A stretch of DNA of 64,000 nucleotides from contig NC_003075.7 in assembly GCF_000001735.4 (NCBI RefSeq), positions 8,681,001-8,745,000 on the forward strand. Reading direction: 5' to 3'. Positions within the stretch are counted from its first letter, which is position 1, and every line of letters begins with the position of its first letter. Below the pieces are notes generated by a model, which saw nothing but the letters and a program-made list of their open reading frames with translations, ran no database searches and had not been told where the DNA came from. The translations under genes were made by a program, and so were the position numbers. This document shows positions 26,009-35,802 of this stretch, piece by piece. Source of the DNA: Arabidopsis thaliana. Its lineage: Eukaryota > Streptophyta > Magnoliopsida > Brassicales > Brassicaceae.

Positions 26009-27768
26009 TGGAAGTATAGAACCTATAAAGAATATTTCTCGAATGTAATTTAACAGTTAAGGGTTAATTAGTTAAAATTAGAATTCAAAGAGTGAGAAGT
26101 TTCGAATAGTTGCGGTGGTTAGGACGGACAAATCCTTTTACGATTTAAACCGTTTTTTGTTTACCATTCATAAGCTATAATCCGTAGTAGTATGGATTGA
26201 GAAAATAGAACAAGTCTGCATCGGACTAACTATGTACTGCTTTTACATATAAAAAAACTTGGTCTGTGGTTGTTTGTTGTCTGCTTCAAAAATAAAGTGA
26301 TATGTTTCGTTAGCGGTTTAGTTCACTTTTTTCATTGCATTCATTCAAAACCTAAAACATAAACTGTGAAACGCATAAAGTTTTTATTCGTGAAATTTTT
26401 TGGTCATTCTGATGATAAATTTGGTCGAATCATCATTAAATATATCATTTAAACGTCATTAAATTAACGATGAATTAACTAAGTGTTTACCAACTAATTA
26501 TCAACGATAATTTTATCAGTATATCATAAATTTGTTATGTATACGTTACCATTTCGAGTTTAAATGGTGATAATAGTCGAGATGGACATATTCATCAACG
26601 GTTTAGTATGTTCTATTTTTACTGCAGACAATAAACTGTCGCGTCGCAGACCAACTCTATTTGTATGTTAAAGCGGTTCGTAGCTAGTTCACAACAAACT
26701 TTTTAAGAAAAAAATCTCTGCTTACAATACACAATTTATAAATAGTAAATAAAAATTCAGCTCAGTCTACAAAGAGATTTGACGGCATTAACCGCTGCAA
26801 CCATTAGGGGATATTCAACTTTGACAGTTTCGGAGGATGTACGTCTCCTAGAAAATAAGAAATTAATTATTTTAATCGTTAAAAGAAATTACTTTAATCA
26901 TGAACCATGCAAGTGAAGTTCCTTTTTTTTTCCTTTTGCGAGCAAACTCGTAATAAAATATAAAGTTAAAATAGTTAACCACCACACACACAATGACACG
27001 AAGACACCCAATAACGTAGAGACTGTCCCGACCCGATATTCAATATATTTCTGAATGCTCACATAGTCACATAATCTTTAATAATTGTAATCAGTGGGAC
27101 ATTGATTCTCTAACCACTTCTTCGGCGATGAATTTTTCTAGACTAAACGAGTAACTAGTTAATAGTAAAATTTAGAGTAATTGGCTGCACTGCACCCATG
27201 GCCATCATGAGTCACCTAAATTACATTAAATTGAATGTATCTCTCTTTCTTCATCTTCTTCAACGCTTCATTCCACACTCGTAGATTTTCTTGACTCTTG
27301 TATCAATTCAGATTAAGAAAAAGGTACATTTCTTTGGTAGATGTTATGACTGCTCATAAATTTATAAAAACGAACAGAAATAGTTTTAAAAAAAAAAGAA
27401 ATATTATAATCTAAGTGAAAACATGATTGAAAACAAATGATAGTATGTTACACAATTTCTCGTTCATATATTATCTTTTTAAAACAAACCAAAAACTTGC
27501 ACAGTAGTTTAATGAATAATCACTAATAAATTCATATACTATTATTATATACTCCCTTTTTATAGACCACAAAAATGCTATGATTCATGATTCATTCTAG
27601 AACGTGATTGTGATATGTGACAATGAGCGAGTCATACTAGTCAACTACTCGAAACTTGTGTATCAAACATGAGGACGAGAGATCGTCTGGTGGAGGGAAA
27701 ATAACTAAATTATTGACAATTTGGTCCTCTAGGGACACTCACATCAAACCAATAGGTCAATATTTTTC
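26009..27768. other. AT-rich intergenic region upstream of BBX30
   Basis: No coding potential, RNA gene or clear repeat seen. The right-hand part belongs to the BBX30 promoter. Confidence 0.5.
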
Positions 27769-27774
27769 CACGTG
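27769..27774 (+). promoter_or_regulatory. G-box in the BBX30 promoter
   Basis: CACGTG lies 107 bp before the BBX30 start and about 60 bp before its TATA box. HY5 is reported to repress BBX30 and BBX31 through G-boxes (recalled), so this is a plausible HY5/PIF site. Confidence 0.55.
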
Positions 27775-27832
27775 TACAACCAGTTTAATGACAATTTCAT
27801 AATATCCATTTGCTTTAAATAACAATCATTCC

Positions 27833-27840
27833 TATATAAA
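27833..27840 (+). promoter_or_regulatory. TATA box of BBX30
   Basis: TATATAAA lies 41 bp before the ATG, implying a very short leader. Confidence 0.6.
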
Positions 27841-27880
27841 CCTAAATCTTGAACACAAGAGAGACAAAGAAAGAGTAAAG

Positions 27881-28234
27881 ATGTGTAGAGGGTTTGAGAA
27901 AGAAGAAGAGAGAAGAAGCGACAATGGAGGATGCCAAAGACTATGCACGGAGAGTCACAAAGCTCCGGTAAGCTGTGAGCTTTGCGGCGAGAACGCCACC
28001 GTGTATTGTGAGGCAGACGCAGCTTTCCTTTGTAGGAAATGCGATCGATGGGTCCATTCTGCTAATTTTCTAGCTCGGAGACATCTCCGGCGCGTGATCT
28101 GCACGACCTGTCGGAAGCTAACTCGTCGATGTCTTGTCGGTGATAATTTTAATGTTGTTTTACCGGAGATAAGGATGATAGCAAGGATTGAAGAACATAG
28201 TAGTGATCACAAAATTCCCTTTGTGTTTCTCTGA
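27881..28234 (+). CDS. BBX30: Single B-box microprotein
   Basis: Intronless 117-aa protein with one B-box zinc finger at about residues 32-70 (Cys32, Cys35, Cys43, Cys51, Cys54, His59, His68) and a C-terminal PFVFL motif at 113-117. It lacks a CCT domain. This is the structure of the microProtein miP1a, which bridges CONSTANS to TOPLESS via PFVFL and thereby delays flowering; it also acts in photomorphogenesis under HY5 (family knowledge). It faces the CCT-containing COL11 gene convergently. The start was chosen as the only ATG shortly after the TATA box. Confidence 0.92.
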   Translation: MCRGFEKEEERRSDNGGCQRLCTESHKAPVSCELCGENATVYCEADAAFLCRKCDRWVHSANFLARRHLRRVICTTCRKLTRRCLVGDNFNVVLPEIRMIARIEEHSSDHKIPFVFL

Positions 28235-28941
28235 TTTTATGTTTTGTTTTTCGCGTAATTAAGATTAAATATTGGTAGGGTTTTTTCTCTGGAAATGTTC
28301 TAAGAATGTATATTTTCATTCTAAAGCTTAAAAGTAATATATGAACACCTAGAAAACATATTGATTTAATAGTAAAATAATGCGGTCCCAATAGTAAGCT
28401 ATAAGAAATCAAGAACAAATCTTCCTATGGCAAACATAATCTGCCTTTATTCTTTGGCTTTATTTTTCTTAACTAGGAAAACAATACAACGTTACAAATT
28501 ACAATCAAGTGAAATGGAAGGTGGAGAGTGGTCCAAAACACAAAGAAGATATATTTTTCTATGATTAACATGTAATTGAGATTAAGGAGCTATAAGTAGG
28601 AAAGAGTCAACGACTCTTGTTTTGTTTTTTGGTTTCTGATTTTGTCTGATCGTCTCGTAGCTGTATGCCTAATTAATGCCTGTATGACCGGTAGGTTTTG
28701 TGGTTGCATCAAAAAACAGTGGAAATTCTCTAGTAAAAAGAGCAACTTTCAGTTTTTTTTTTTTTTAATCTCCATTTTGGAATCACCTTTGCGATGATTT
28801 TAAGTCTTTGTAGTTTGATCTTGTATACTTTCTCAAGAAGAGAATTTTATGTTTTTTTTTTGTTACTTCTCCGACAAGAAACTGTTAATCCCGTGGATGG
28901 AGTCAGATTATTCTTTAGTTCCGCAGTGAAGATTCACTAGT
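28235..28941. other. Shared 3' region between convergent B-box genes
   Basis: About 0.7 kb holding both 3' UTRs; AT-rich with T-runs around 28750-28860. No other feature seen. Confidence 0.5.
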
Positions 28942-30106
28942 TCACATCACCAGTGACGGATCATACTCAAAAGTTTCTCCAGATTTTACAAATCTCCCTT
29001 TGACCCGTTTTCTCGTATCAGCTCTGGCTTTGCGTGATGCATATCTTATTTGCTTCCCAAACCTAGAAGAAATTGGTACCACAAATATCAATGAGATTAT
29101 GTTTTAAAAGCATGATAATGACTCTGATTATGTGTCTCAAAAACTTACATGCGCTTTGATTTCTTTTGTTTGTATCTCTTTTTAGCCTCATCCCTTAATT
29201 TTGGATTAAAACTAACTTCAACATTCGATTCCCATGGCGAATCTCCTATGAGAAACCCTGGTGAAATTCCGCAATCTTGGTAATCAGTCGCATTGCTTTC
29301 TCCTGTGAGGTTAGACATCGAAAGTGACATGTTCGGTACAACGTTCCCGGATAAAGTAGGAAGCAGTAATGAAGGAAGGCCAATGTTATTCTCTTCCTTA
29401 AAAGAATCCTCGTACTCGTAACATTTGGTATTGTCAAGTGATGAACATCCGATTATATCATTGCTTGCGTTGAAATTCAACGGCGCATCATCTAAGTTTA
29501 TCCCTTCGCATAGATCCAAACCAGAACATTCCTGCATATAGAACGGAATATAAATGAAAAACATTCTTCTTTATCATAAATGAAACATTTTGATATATTA
29601 CTTAAACAACACGTCACCTCTTCTATCACTTTTGGAAGATTAGATTCCATAGGAAAGAAAGAAGAATAGTCTTTAAGGTTCTGAGTTTGTGTAACCACGG
29701 AAGTTGATGAACCATTCCAATCGTCTAATTCCTGGAGCAGGGTATCAGAAAATGGAGAGACCAAACTTGTGACAGAAGGTTCTAAAGTTGAAGACCAGAT
29801 CTTGCCGAAATCTGATGGAGAAGGACAATCAGAGTAAGGGTTCAGACTCTGAAGTCTGTGTCCTAAACCAGTGCAGTTACTAGCGGTCCACTGACATCCT
29901 TGGCAAAGAGAAACATTTTCGTTCATACAGTGTACTGCCGTGGGTTGTAAGGAACATTTCTCGCAGAGTAGAGATCGCGTGTGTCTTTGAGACAGAGGAT
30001 TCGCTGAGTGTACATTAACGTCACAGTTTAAACAAAGTTTAGCCGAATCAGATTTGCAGTAGATTAATGCTTTTTCGGTTCCACAAAAGTCACATCGAGC
30101 CTCCAT
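28942..30106 (-). CDS. COL11: CONSTANS-like transcription factor with two B-boxes and CCT domain
   Basis: Three exons on -: 30106-29618, 29531-29149 and 29062-28942; 993 nt, 330 aa. Two tandem B-box zinc fingers occupy about residues 5-42 (CDFCG...CLNCD...H..H) and 48-83 (CEKC...CQGC...H). An acidic, Ser-rich middle follows, then a CCT domain at about 276-318 ([12 protein letters not shown] across the exon 2/3 junction, then [24 protein letters not shown]). This is the group with BBX7-10. It is a nuclear DNA-binding/cofactor protein of the light and flowering pathways. An upstream in-frame ATG at 30130 would add eight residues, but the second ATG begins directly at the family start. Equivalent to BBX9. 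Confidence 0.9.
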
Positions 30107-31719
30107 ACTTCTTCGAAGACAAAACTCCAAAGAAATAACGATTTCTCAATCCCAATCGCTACACACACCTAAAATCCTATAGCATAGAAGGATCGTGAGA
30201 CAAAAACAGAACATTCAGAGATCAAACAAAATTACGATTCATTATAGGTTCATGTATCTTTTTAATGTGTGACTGTGACTGTGACTAATACATGGTTGTG
30301 TTTGAATGTTAGAGAAACACTCACAAACTAAGAAAATGTGGATTCTCGAGACCGAATCAGTACTAAAATCACAATGTCTAGAAACTCATAACCAGTTAAT
30401 TACAGAGTTTTTTCTAAACAAGAGTATAACAATAATCGTGTAAAATTGTTTATGTTTCAGGGTTCCAGAGATTAGAAGCTTTACAAGGGTGTGTGAGAGT
30501 CCAGTGAGAAGGAGATGAGAAAGAACAGAGAAGAAAAGGTTTTGCTCTGTTTTTATCCTGTGTGGGGTCCACCTTGTTAAGCGGGTTTGCCACGCGGGGT
30601 ATCTTTTGTCACGTGTGGTTTTATTGTTCCTTAGATTTTGTTGATGTCATAATGTGGTTGACCATACAATTCGGAGTTTTTGTTTGATTCTTTAGGTACT
30701 TTCTGTGGCTCGCAAGAATTTCGAGAATTGTTAATAAAAAAACGTGTAAATGTCATTAATTTTGAACACGTTTTTCTTGTTATTCAAAACATCCGAGTAA
30801 TAAGACTAGTTCGAAGCAATTTATTCCGAGTGTTGGTTTAATGGATCTAGGAGTTTGCAGCATACTAGTCCGGTTTCATTAACCTGTGGTTATGGATAGT
30901 TATTGTATCTATTTCTCACTAATTTTACTAAGTGTGTTTTCACAACTTAAAATATGAGATGTTAGAAGCACTTAAATGATTGAAATTCTAGTGAGCGATC
31001 ATGTTTTAAGAGAGAAAACTTTGTGACAACGATTGATATTCGTTTACGATTTTTTACCAGCCTCAGTAAAAAGGCTAAATGTACTATTTTTGAAACATCT
31101 CCCAATGCATTCCATGCCAAAAAAGGCTAAATGTACTTGTAAACAATTCAACAGACAGTAACTGCTGGCATTAGCTGAAAAGGTCGCTCATGGCATGACC
31201 AGTCTGGTTGTCATTGTTTGTTTGCCAAAAGATTTCATTAGATGTCCAAAAAGCAGCTCATTCGACCAAACAATTGTTTCCTGATAAGTCAATTGTTTTG
31301 TTAATCAATTCTATAGGAACGCTAAATCCATTATTCGTCCAAAAATCAGCTCATAGTTTTCAATTGTTTTGTTAACCACTTATTTTGCAAAAGTAGTGAA
31401 GAAAACATAACATTTAAACACACCAATTGTTTTCATAAAGCCCTTCCACCAACTGAAAATCAAAGAATAACTAGCTAATCTCTTCCGGTATTAAAAAAGA
31501 GGAAAAACAAAACCAATTGATATAATGTGCGAGGCATTTCCAGGATCAAAAGGCATGGAAAAAAGCAAAAAGATCAGGATATACCACAACCAATATAGCG
31601 TCACAAGCCATTATACCTGAAGGAACTGTTTTTATCCTTCAGAATTGGTAATGGACGCCAATACAAAAACAAAAAACACTAAAACTCTTTCTTCAATAGG
31701 GCAAAATTTTTGATAAAAA
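30107..31719. other. Region between COL11 and the snoRNA cluster
   Basis: Holds the COL11 leader and promoter (with a CACGTG at about 30610) and probably the 3' part of the snoRNA precursor transcript. CAATTGTTTTGTTAA-type blocks recur near 31260-31380. No further C/D-box unit or reading frame was recognised. Confidence 0.45.
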
Positions 31720-31813
31720 ATGCTCAGTGGAAGGAGAAGTCGTTTTAAAGGAGAGCTCACGGTAAACCCACTGCTCTTCTCACACTCTTCGTGCTTTCAT
31801 CTCATCATTGCAT
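31720..31813 (-). ncRNA. C/D-box snoRNA, predicted guide for 18S rRNA 3' region
   Basis: On -, C box ATGATGA (31808-31802) and D box CTGA (31727-31724), closed by a 4-bp terminal stem ATGC/GCAT. The sequence one base upstream of the D box, complement of 31729-31743, is complementary over 15 nt to GGAAGGAGAAGTCGT near the 3' end of 18S rRNA (recalled). By the D+5 rule the second A of GGAA would be 2'-O-methylated. It is the last recognised unit of the cluster. A clear D' box was not identified. Confidence 0.8.
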
Positions 31814-31877
31814 CATCATCATCAAACCCATAACAGTAATCCAACAAAACAAAACAAAAAACATTGAAAGAACAAAT

Positions 31878-31966
31878 AAGCTTCAGTGTGTGTAACAAAT
31901 TCAGTTCATTGATTCAAAAACCTCACTGAAATCCGCTAAGATAATTGTTTTTATCATCATCAGCTT
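31878..31966 (-). ncRNA. C/D-box snoRNA, duplicate copy A, predicted 25S guide
   Basis: On -, C box ATGATGA (31960-31954), D box CTGA (31886-31883) and a 5-bp terminal stem AAGCT/AGCTT. The D-guide pairs over 11 nt with GTGTGTAACAA of 25S rRNA (recalled), predicting methylation of the second U in GUGU. An internal CTTAGCGGA pairs with the adjacent rRNA block TCCGCTAAG, suggesting a D' guide. It is a tandem copy of 32055-32144. Confidence 0.82.
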
Positions 31967-32054
31967 TATAACCCAAAACAAGTACATACAAACATCAATC
32001 AAACCTATTAACAATAATCCAACTAAACAAAAGCCAAACATTAAAAAAAAAAAA

Positions 32055-32144
32055 AAGCCTCAGTGTGTGTAACAAATTCAGATCATTGATTGAAAAACCT
32101 CACTGAAATCCGCTAAGATAATTGTTTTCTATCATCATAAGCTT
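32055..32144 (-). ncRNA. C/D-box snoRNA, duplicate copy B, predicted 25S guide
   Basis: On -, C box ATGATGA (32138-32132), D box CTGA (32063-32060), terminal stem AAGC/GCTT and an internal C'-like ATGATCT. Both guides (TTGTTACACAC before D, CTTAGCGGA internal) are identical to copy A, while the loops between them have drifted. Conserved guides with drifting spacers indicate selection on the RNA. Confidence 0.82.
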
Positions 32145-32240
32145 ATAAGTGGAAAAACATCAACCAACAAAAAAAAACAATAACAGAGAAATTTGTCTTC
32201 AAACCAATCAAAAGATAAGATTTTGGGTGAAAGGGGAATT

Positions 32241-32336
32241 AATACTCAGACAGCCAAGGGTTAATCTTCAACTTCTGGGAGAAGAATCCCAGATCTGAAA
32301 CTCTAGTCCACAATACTCTTGTATCATCACCATATT
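32241..32336 (-). ncRNA. C/D-box snoRNA, predicted double guide for 25S rRNA
   Basis: On -, C box GTGATGA (32330-32324), D box CTGA (32249-32246) and a 4-bp stem AATA/TATT. The D-guide CCCTTGGCTGT pairs over 11 nt with ACAGCCAAGGG of 25S rRNA (recalled), predicting methylation of the first C after ACAG. An internal GGACTAGAGT followed by CAGA (degenerate D') pairs over 10 nt with ACTCTAGTCC, a nearby 25S segment. It is the first unit after the promoter. Confidence 0.82.
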
Positions 32337-32520
32337 CAACCCCTTCCACATCCCATAAAACTAAGACATCACAAATCTCTTTCACAAAAACCTTAAATAT
32401 CACCAATTTCAACATATATACACAAACGAAAATAGTCACAGACCTAACCCTAAAATCACCTAACATATCATTCAGACATGAAAAGAAAGAGAGTTCCTAT
32501 GATTTGCATTAGACGAAACC

Positions 32521-32617
32521 TTATAAATACACAGACACAGCAGACAATTAGGGTTTACTTCGGTCGGCGGCTACCATATCTATTTTAGGTTCTCGGCCCA
32601 ATTATACTAAATGGGCC
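32521..32617 (-). promoter_or_regulatory. Promoter of the snoRNA polycistron
   Basis: In the direction of minus transcription there are two site II elements (GGCCCA at 32612-32617 on -, TGGGCC at 32595-32600 on -), a telo box AAACCCTAA (32556-32548) and a TATA box TATTTATAA (32529-32521). Site II plus telo box plus TATA is the known promoter layout of Arabidopsis snoRNA and ribosomal-protein genes (recalled). The site II pair may also serve the plus-strand UGT gene. Confidence 0.7.
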
Positions 32618-32718
32618 AGCTTTCGTGACCCAACAAACAACTTACATTTATTTTACTTTATTAACACATTCACTTTACAAACCCAATCAACGAAAAGTCC
32701 AAAAACGTAAAAACAGAA

Positions 32719-33064
32719 ATGAAGAAGATTGAGCTCGTGTTCATACCTTCGCCGGGAATCGGCCATCTCCGGCCAACCGTGAAGCTAGCAAAGCAACTCA
32801 TCGGAAGCGAAGAACATTTTTTCAATCACCGTAATCATCATCCCTTCTAGAAACGACGCCGGTGATGCAACCGCCTATATCGCATCCCTCGTTGCAGAGT
32901 CTCAAGATCGCCTCCGCTACGAACCCATCTCCGTCGAAAAACAACCACCAACCGCAAATCTTGAGCCGTCTCAAGTCTACATCGAGAAACAAAAACCACA
33001 AGTGAGAGACACCGTCTCCAGAATCATCAATCCAACAAGAAAACTCGCCGGATTCGTGGTGGAC
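32719..33064 (+). pseudogene. 5' part of UGT71B-like gene, frameshifted
   Basis: The family start (ATG 32719, [20 protein letters not shown], with the catalytic His in GIGH) is present, but one extra base near 32811-32825, relative to the intact UGT at 38182, throws the frame about 35 codons in and gives a stop shortly after. From about 32827 the correct frame resumes and runs open into the remainder of the gene. Confidence 0.8.
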
Positions 33065-34144
33065 ATGTTCTGTTCTTCAATGATCGATATAGCTAACGAA
33101 TTTGGAGTTCCTTGTTATATGATCTACACATCAAACGCTACGTTTTTGGGAATCACACTTCACGTTCAAGAAATGTACGACGACAAAAAGTATGACGTCA
33201 GCGATTTGGATGAGTCAGTCAACGAATTGGAGTTTCCTTGTTTGACTCGTCCTTATCCAGTGAAGTGCCTTCCTCATATCCTTAGTTCAAAAGATTGGTT
33301 ACCTTTTTTTGCAGCTCAAGGTAGGTCTTTCCGGAAGATGAAAGGTATTTTGGTAAATACAGTTGCTGAGCTTGAGCCTCACGCTTTGAAGATGTTTAAC
33401 AATGTTGATCTTCCTCAAGCTTATCCTGTTGGACCAGTGTTGCATCTTGATAACGGCGATGACGACGATGAAAAGAGATTGGAGGTTTTGCGGTGGCTTG
33501 ATGATCAACCGCCTAAATCTGTTTTGTTTCTCTGTTTTGGAAGTATGGGAGGTTTCACTGAGGAACAAACTAGAGAGGTAGCTGTGGCGTTAAACCGAAG
33601 TGGTCACCGGTTTCTTTGGTCTCTCCGTCGTGCATCGCCGAATATAATGATGGAACGTCCCGGAGATTATAAGAATCTTGAGGAGGTTTTACCGGACGGG
33701 TTCTTGGAACGGACTTTGGATAGAGGGAAAGTGATTGGATGGGCTCCACAAGTGGCGGTGTTAGAGAAGCCGGCGATAGGAGGGTTTGTTACTCATTGTG
33801 GGTGGAACTCTATGTTAGAGAGCTTGTGGTTTGGTGTTCCGATGGTGACGTGGCCGCTTTACGCGGAGCAGAAGGTTAACGCGTTTGAGATGGTGGAGGA
33901 GCTGGGATTGGCGGTGGAGATACGTAAGTGCATTAGTGGAGATTTGTTGTTGATCGGAGAGATGGAGATAGTGACGGCGGAGGATATAGAGAGAGCTATA
34001 AGGTGTGTGATGGAGCAGGATAGTGATGTAAGGAGTCGAGTGAAGGAGATGGCGGAGAAGTGTCACGTGGCGTTGATGGACGGTGGATCTTCCAAGACGG
34101 CTTTGCAAAAGTTTATTCAAGACGTGATAGAGAATGTTGCTTAA
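33065..34144 (+). CDS. UGT71B-like glycosyltransferase, N-terminally truncated frame
   Basis: From the first in-frame ATG after the frameshift (33065) the frame encodes 359 aa: the end of the N-terminal acceptor domain ([14 protein letters not shown]) and a complete C-terminal UDP-sugar domain with the PSPG box from [10 protein letters not shown] through HCGWNS to YAEQ. Because the segment with the catalytic His lies upstream in another frame, the product should be inactive unless the frameshift is absent in other accessions. Position fits At4g15260, annotated as I recall at 359 aa. Neighbours are two more UGT71B copies, so this is a decaying tandem member. Confidence 0.8.
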   Translation: MFCSSMIDIANEFGVPCYMIYTSNATFLGITLHVQEMYDDKKYDVSDLDESVNELEFPCLTRPYPVKCLPHILSSKDWLPFFAAQGRSFRKMKGILVNTVAELEPHALKMFNNVDLPQAYPVGPVLHLDNGDDDDEKRLEVLRWLDDQPPKSVLFLCFGSMGGFTEEQTREVAVALNRSGHRFLWSLRRASPNIMMERPGDYKNLEEVLPDGFLERTLDRGKVIGWAPQVAVLEKPAIGGFVTHCGWNSMLESLWFGVPMVTWPLYAEQKVNAFEMVEELGLAVEIRKCISGDLLLIGEMEIVTAEDIERAIRCVMEQDSDVRSRVKEMAEKCHVALMDGGSSKTALQKFIQDVIENVA

Positions 34145-34483
34145 ATTGGATAGAGAGACTCGCATGGAATTCCAGACTCGCATGTTGAGAGTTCACTATG
34201 AGATCGATGACTCAGGTCCATGTGTTATTATGTATGTTATGTCGTTTTCGTTTTTCTTTTTTTGTTGGAATTTGTATACGTTGTGTACTTGTGTTTGTGT
34301 GTCTTTTTAAAATGTTTACGTAATAAAATGTGATACAGAAATTTTGTTTCACAAAAAACATCGGATTCTCAGCACAAAAAAGAAACATCAGATTCTTTTA
34401 TTCAAATTCATTTGGTTACAAAATTTGACTATATAATTCGTTAGTTTATTAATATTTATCAAACAAAAAAAGATTAATCATTA

Positions 34484-34678
34484 GAGCATCCACATTCGTC
34501 ATTTTTTTGGATGTCTTTAAATATAAACTTAGTAAAAAATATAAAACAAATTAAGAGTGTCTTTAATTTTTGATTTGTGTTTTTAGGAAGACATTTGAGA
34601 CACCAGAGGAGATGTCTTTGATTTTAATATTAATCTATACTAAAGACACATATCAAAAGCTATGCAACGAGGATGCTC
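34484..34678. mobile_element. PIF/Harbinger (Tourist)-like MITE
   Basis: About 195 bp with terminal inverted repeats starting GAGCATCC on both ends (left GAGCATCCACATTCG; right, read inward, GAGCATCCTCGTTGC) and TTA on both sides as a 3-bp target duplication, the hallmark of PIF/Harbinger MITEs. No coding capacity. Confidence 0.6.
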
Positions 34679-34892
34679 TTAAGCTTTATTGTGGATTGCT
34701 TTTACAGCATTTAGAATTAGGATGATGGATTTGACTTTGCTAATCTTTATTGTGAATTGCTATTACAAATGTGAATAGGAATAATAATTGTTATAATTTT
34801 AAGAACCAAACCCATATGGCTATAGTAGACTAAAAGCATTATTATTAGTTGTCTCTTATATTAGTTCTTAGGATAAGAATATCTCATTTTAA

Positions 34893-34986
34893 CTCTTATA
34901 TAAGAGATAAAATGATAAAATGTCTCTTATATAAGAGTTAAAATGAGTATAAGAGATAAAATGATAAAATATCTCTTATATAAGAG
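34893..34986. repeat. Three copies of a 14-bp perfect palindrome
   Basis: CTCTTATATAAGAG occurs at 34893-34906, 34924-34937 and 34973-34986, separated by AAAATGATAAAAT blocks. It could fold as nested hairpins; origin unknown, perhaps a compound MITE remnant. Confidence 0.7.
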
Positions 34987-35802
34987 TTAAAATGATAAAA
35001 TAACTACTTTTCAGTAGATTGGTAAACTGGTTAAAAAAAAAAAAAAAAAAAATCAATAGATGGTTAGTCATGGTCCATTAATTCAGATCAATAGGAGTAT
35101 AAATTCGTCAAACTTTGTTCATACCAAAACCAGAATTGCATATAGAGTTCAACAACATAAGCTTGATGGTTGCTGTGTTTCAAATCATTCACAGTTATGT
35201 TTTCTAGCTCAAATTTAAATTGTTTTTGAGCAATAATTTGAAGCTGAGGGTTGACTATATAAGATATCGGTGACTCAGTTACCAAGTGTTTATGTAGTTA
35301 CATTTGTAGAATTTGGCACATCAAAAGGTTTATTCTGTATCTGCTACTAGTTCTATTCTATATTCCGTTGTGTGGACGGATGACAAACTTTTGTACTACA
35401 AAAAAGAAAACATTTTTCTATTTTAAGTATTTGTTATGGTTTCTACCATTGTTAACAAATTCTATTGATATTTAACACAAAAAAAAAAAAAAAAAAAAAA
35501 CTCTATTGATACAAGTTTTTATTTTTGGTTACATGTGTTTGTTAGACGCACCACACCATCGTACTTTTTTTTTTTTTCTTCACACCATCGTACTTATTAT
35601 CACTTTATGACACAAATTCAAGAAACGCGACATACATTACATCAACTAAAGAACTTACACATAGACATAGTTTGACCCCAAGAAAAACACACATACACCT
35701 ATCGTAGTATTATGGGACAAATTCATGAAATTTTGTGACATGACATACATAAACAGTCACTCGTATCTCAGAGTCAACCTGTGATTTTCCATCTTCCTAC
35801 CA

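Larger units (their letters stand above)
31820..32160 (-). repeat. Tandem duplication carrying one snoRNA per copy
   Basis: Two copies of about 177 bp (31820-31996 and 31997-about 32160), both opening with ATCAAACC...AATCCAAC on + and each containing one snoRNA. A-rich spacers have diverged more than the snoRNA cores. Confidence 0.75.
34145..35802. other. Intergenic region between first and second UGT copies
   Basis: AT-rich. Contains a small MITE-like element (34484-34678), a cluster of palindromic repeats (34893-34986) and long A or T runs (about 35030-35051, 35478-35500). No gene recognised. Confidence 0.5.

Noticed and set aside
32239-32466. 75-codon minus-strand reading frame
   Set aside because: It overlaps the snoRNA at 32241-32336, and its last 30 codons are that RNA. 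No domain was seen; it is better explained as part of the snoRNA precursor.
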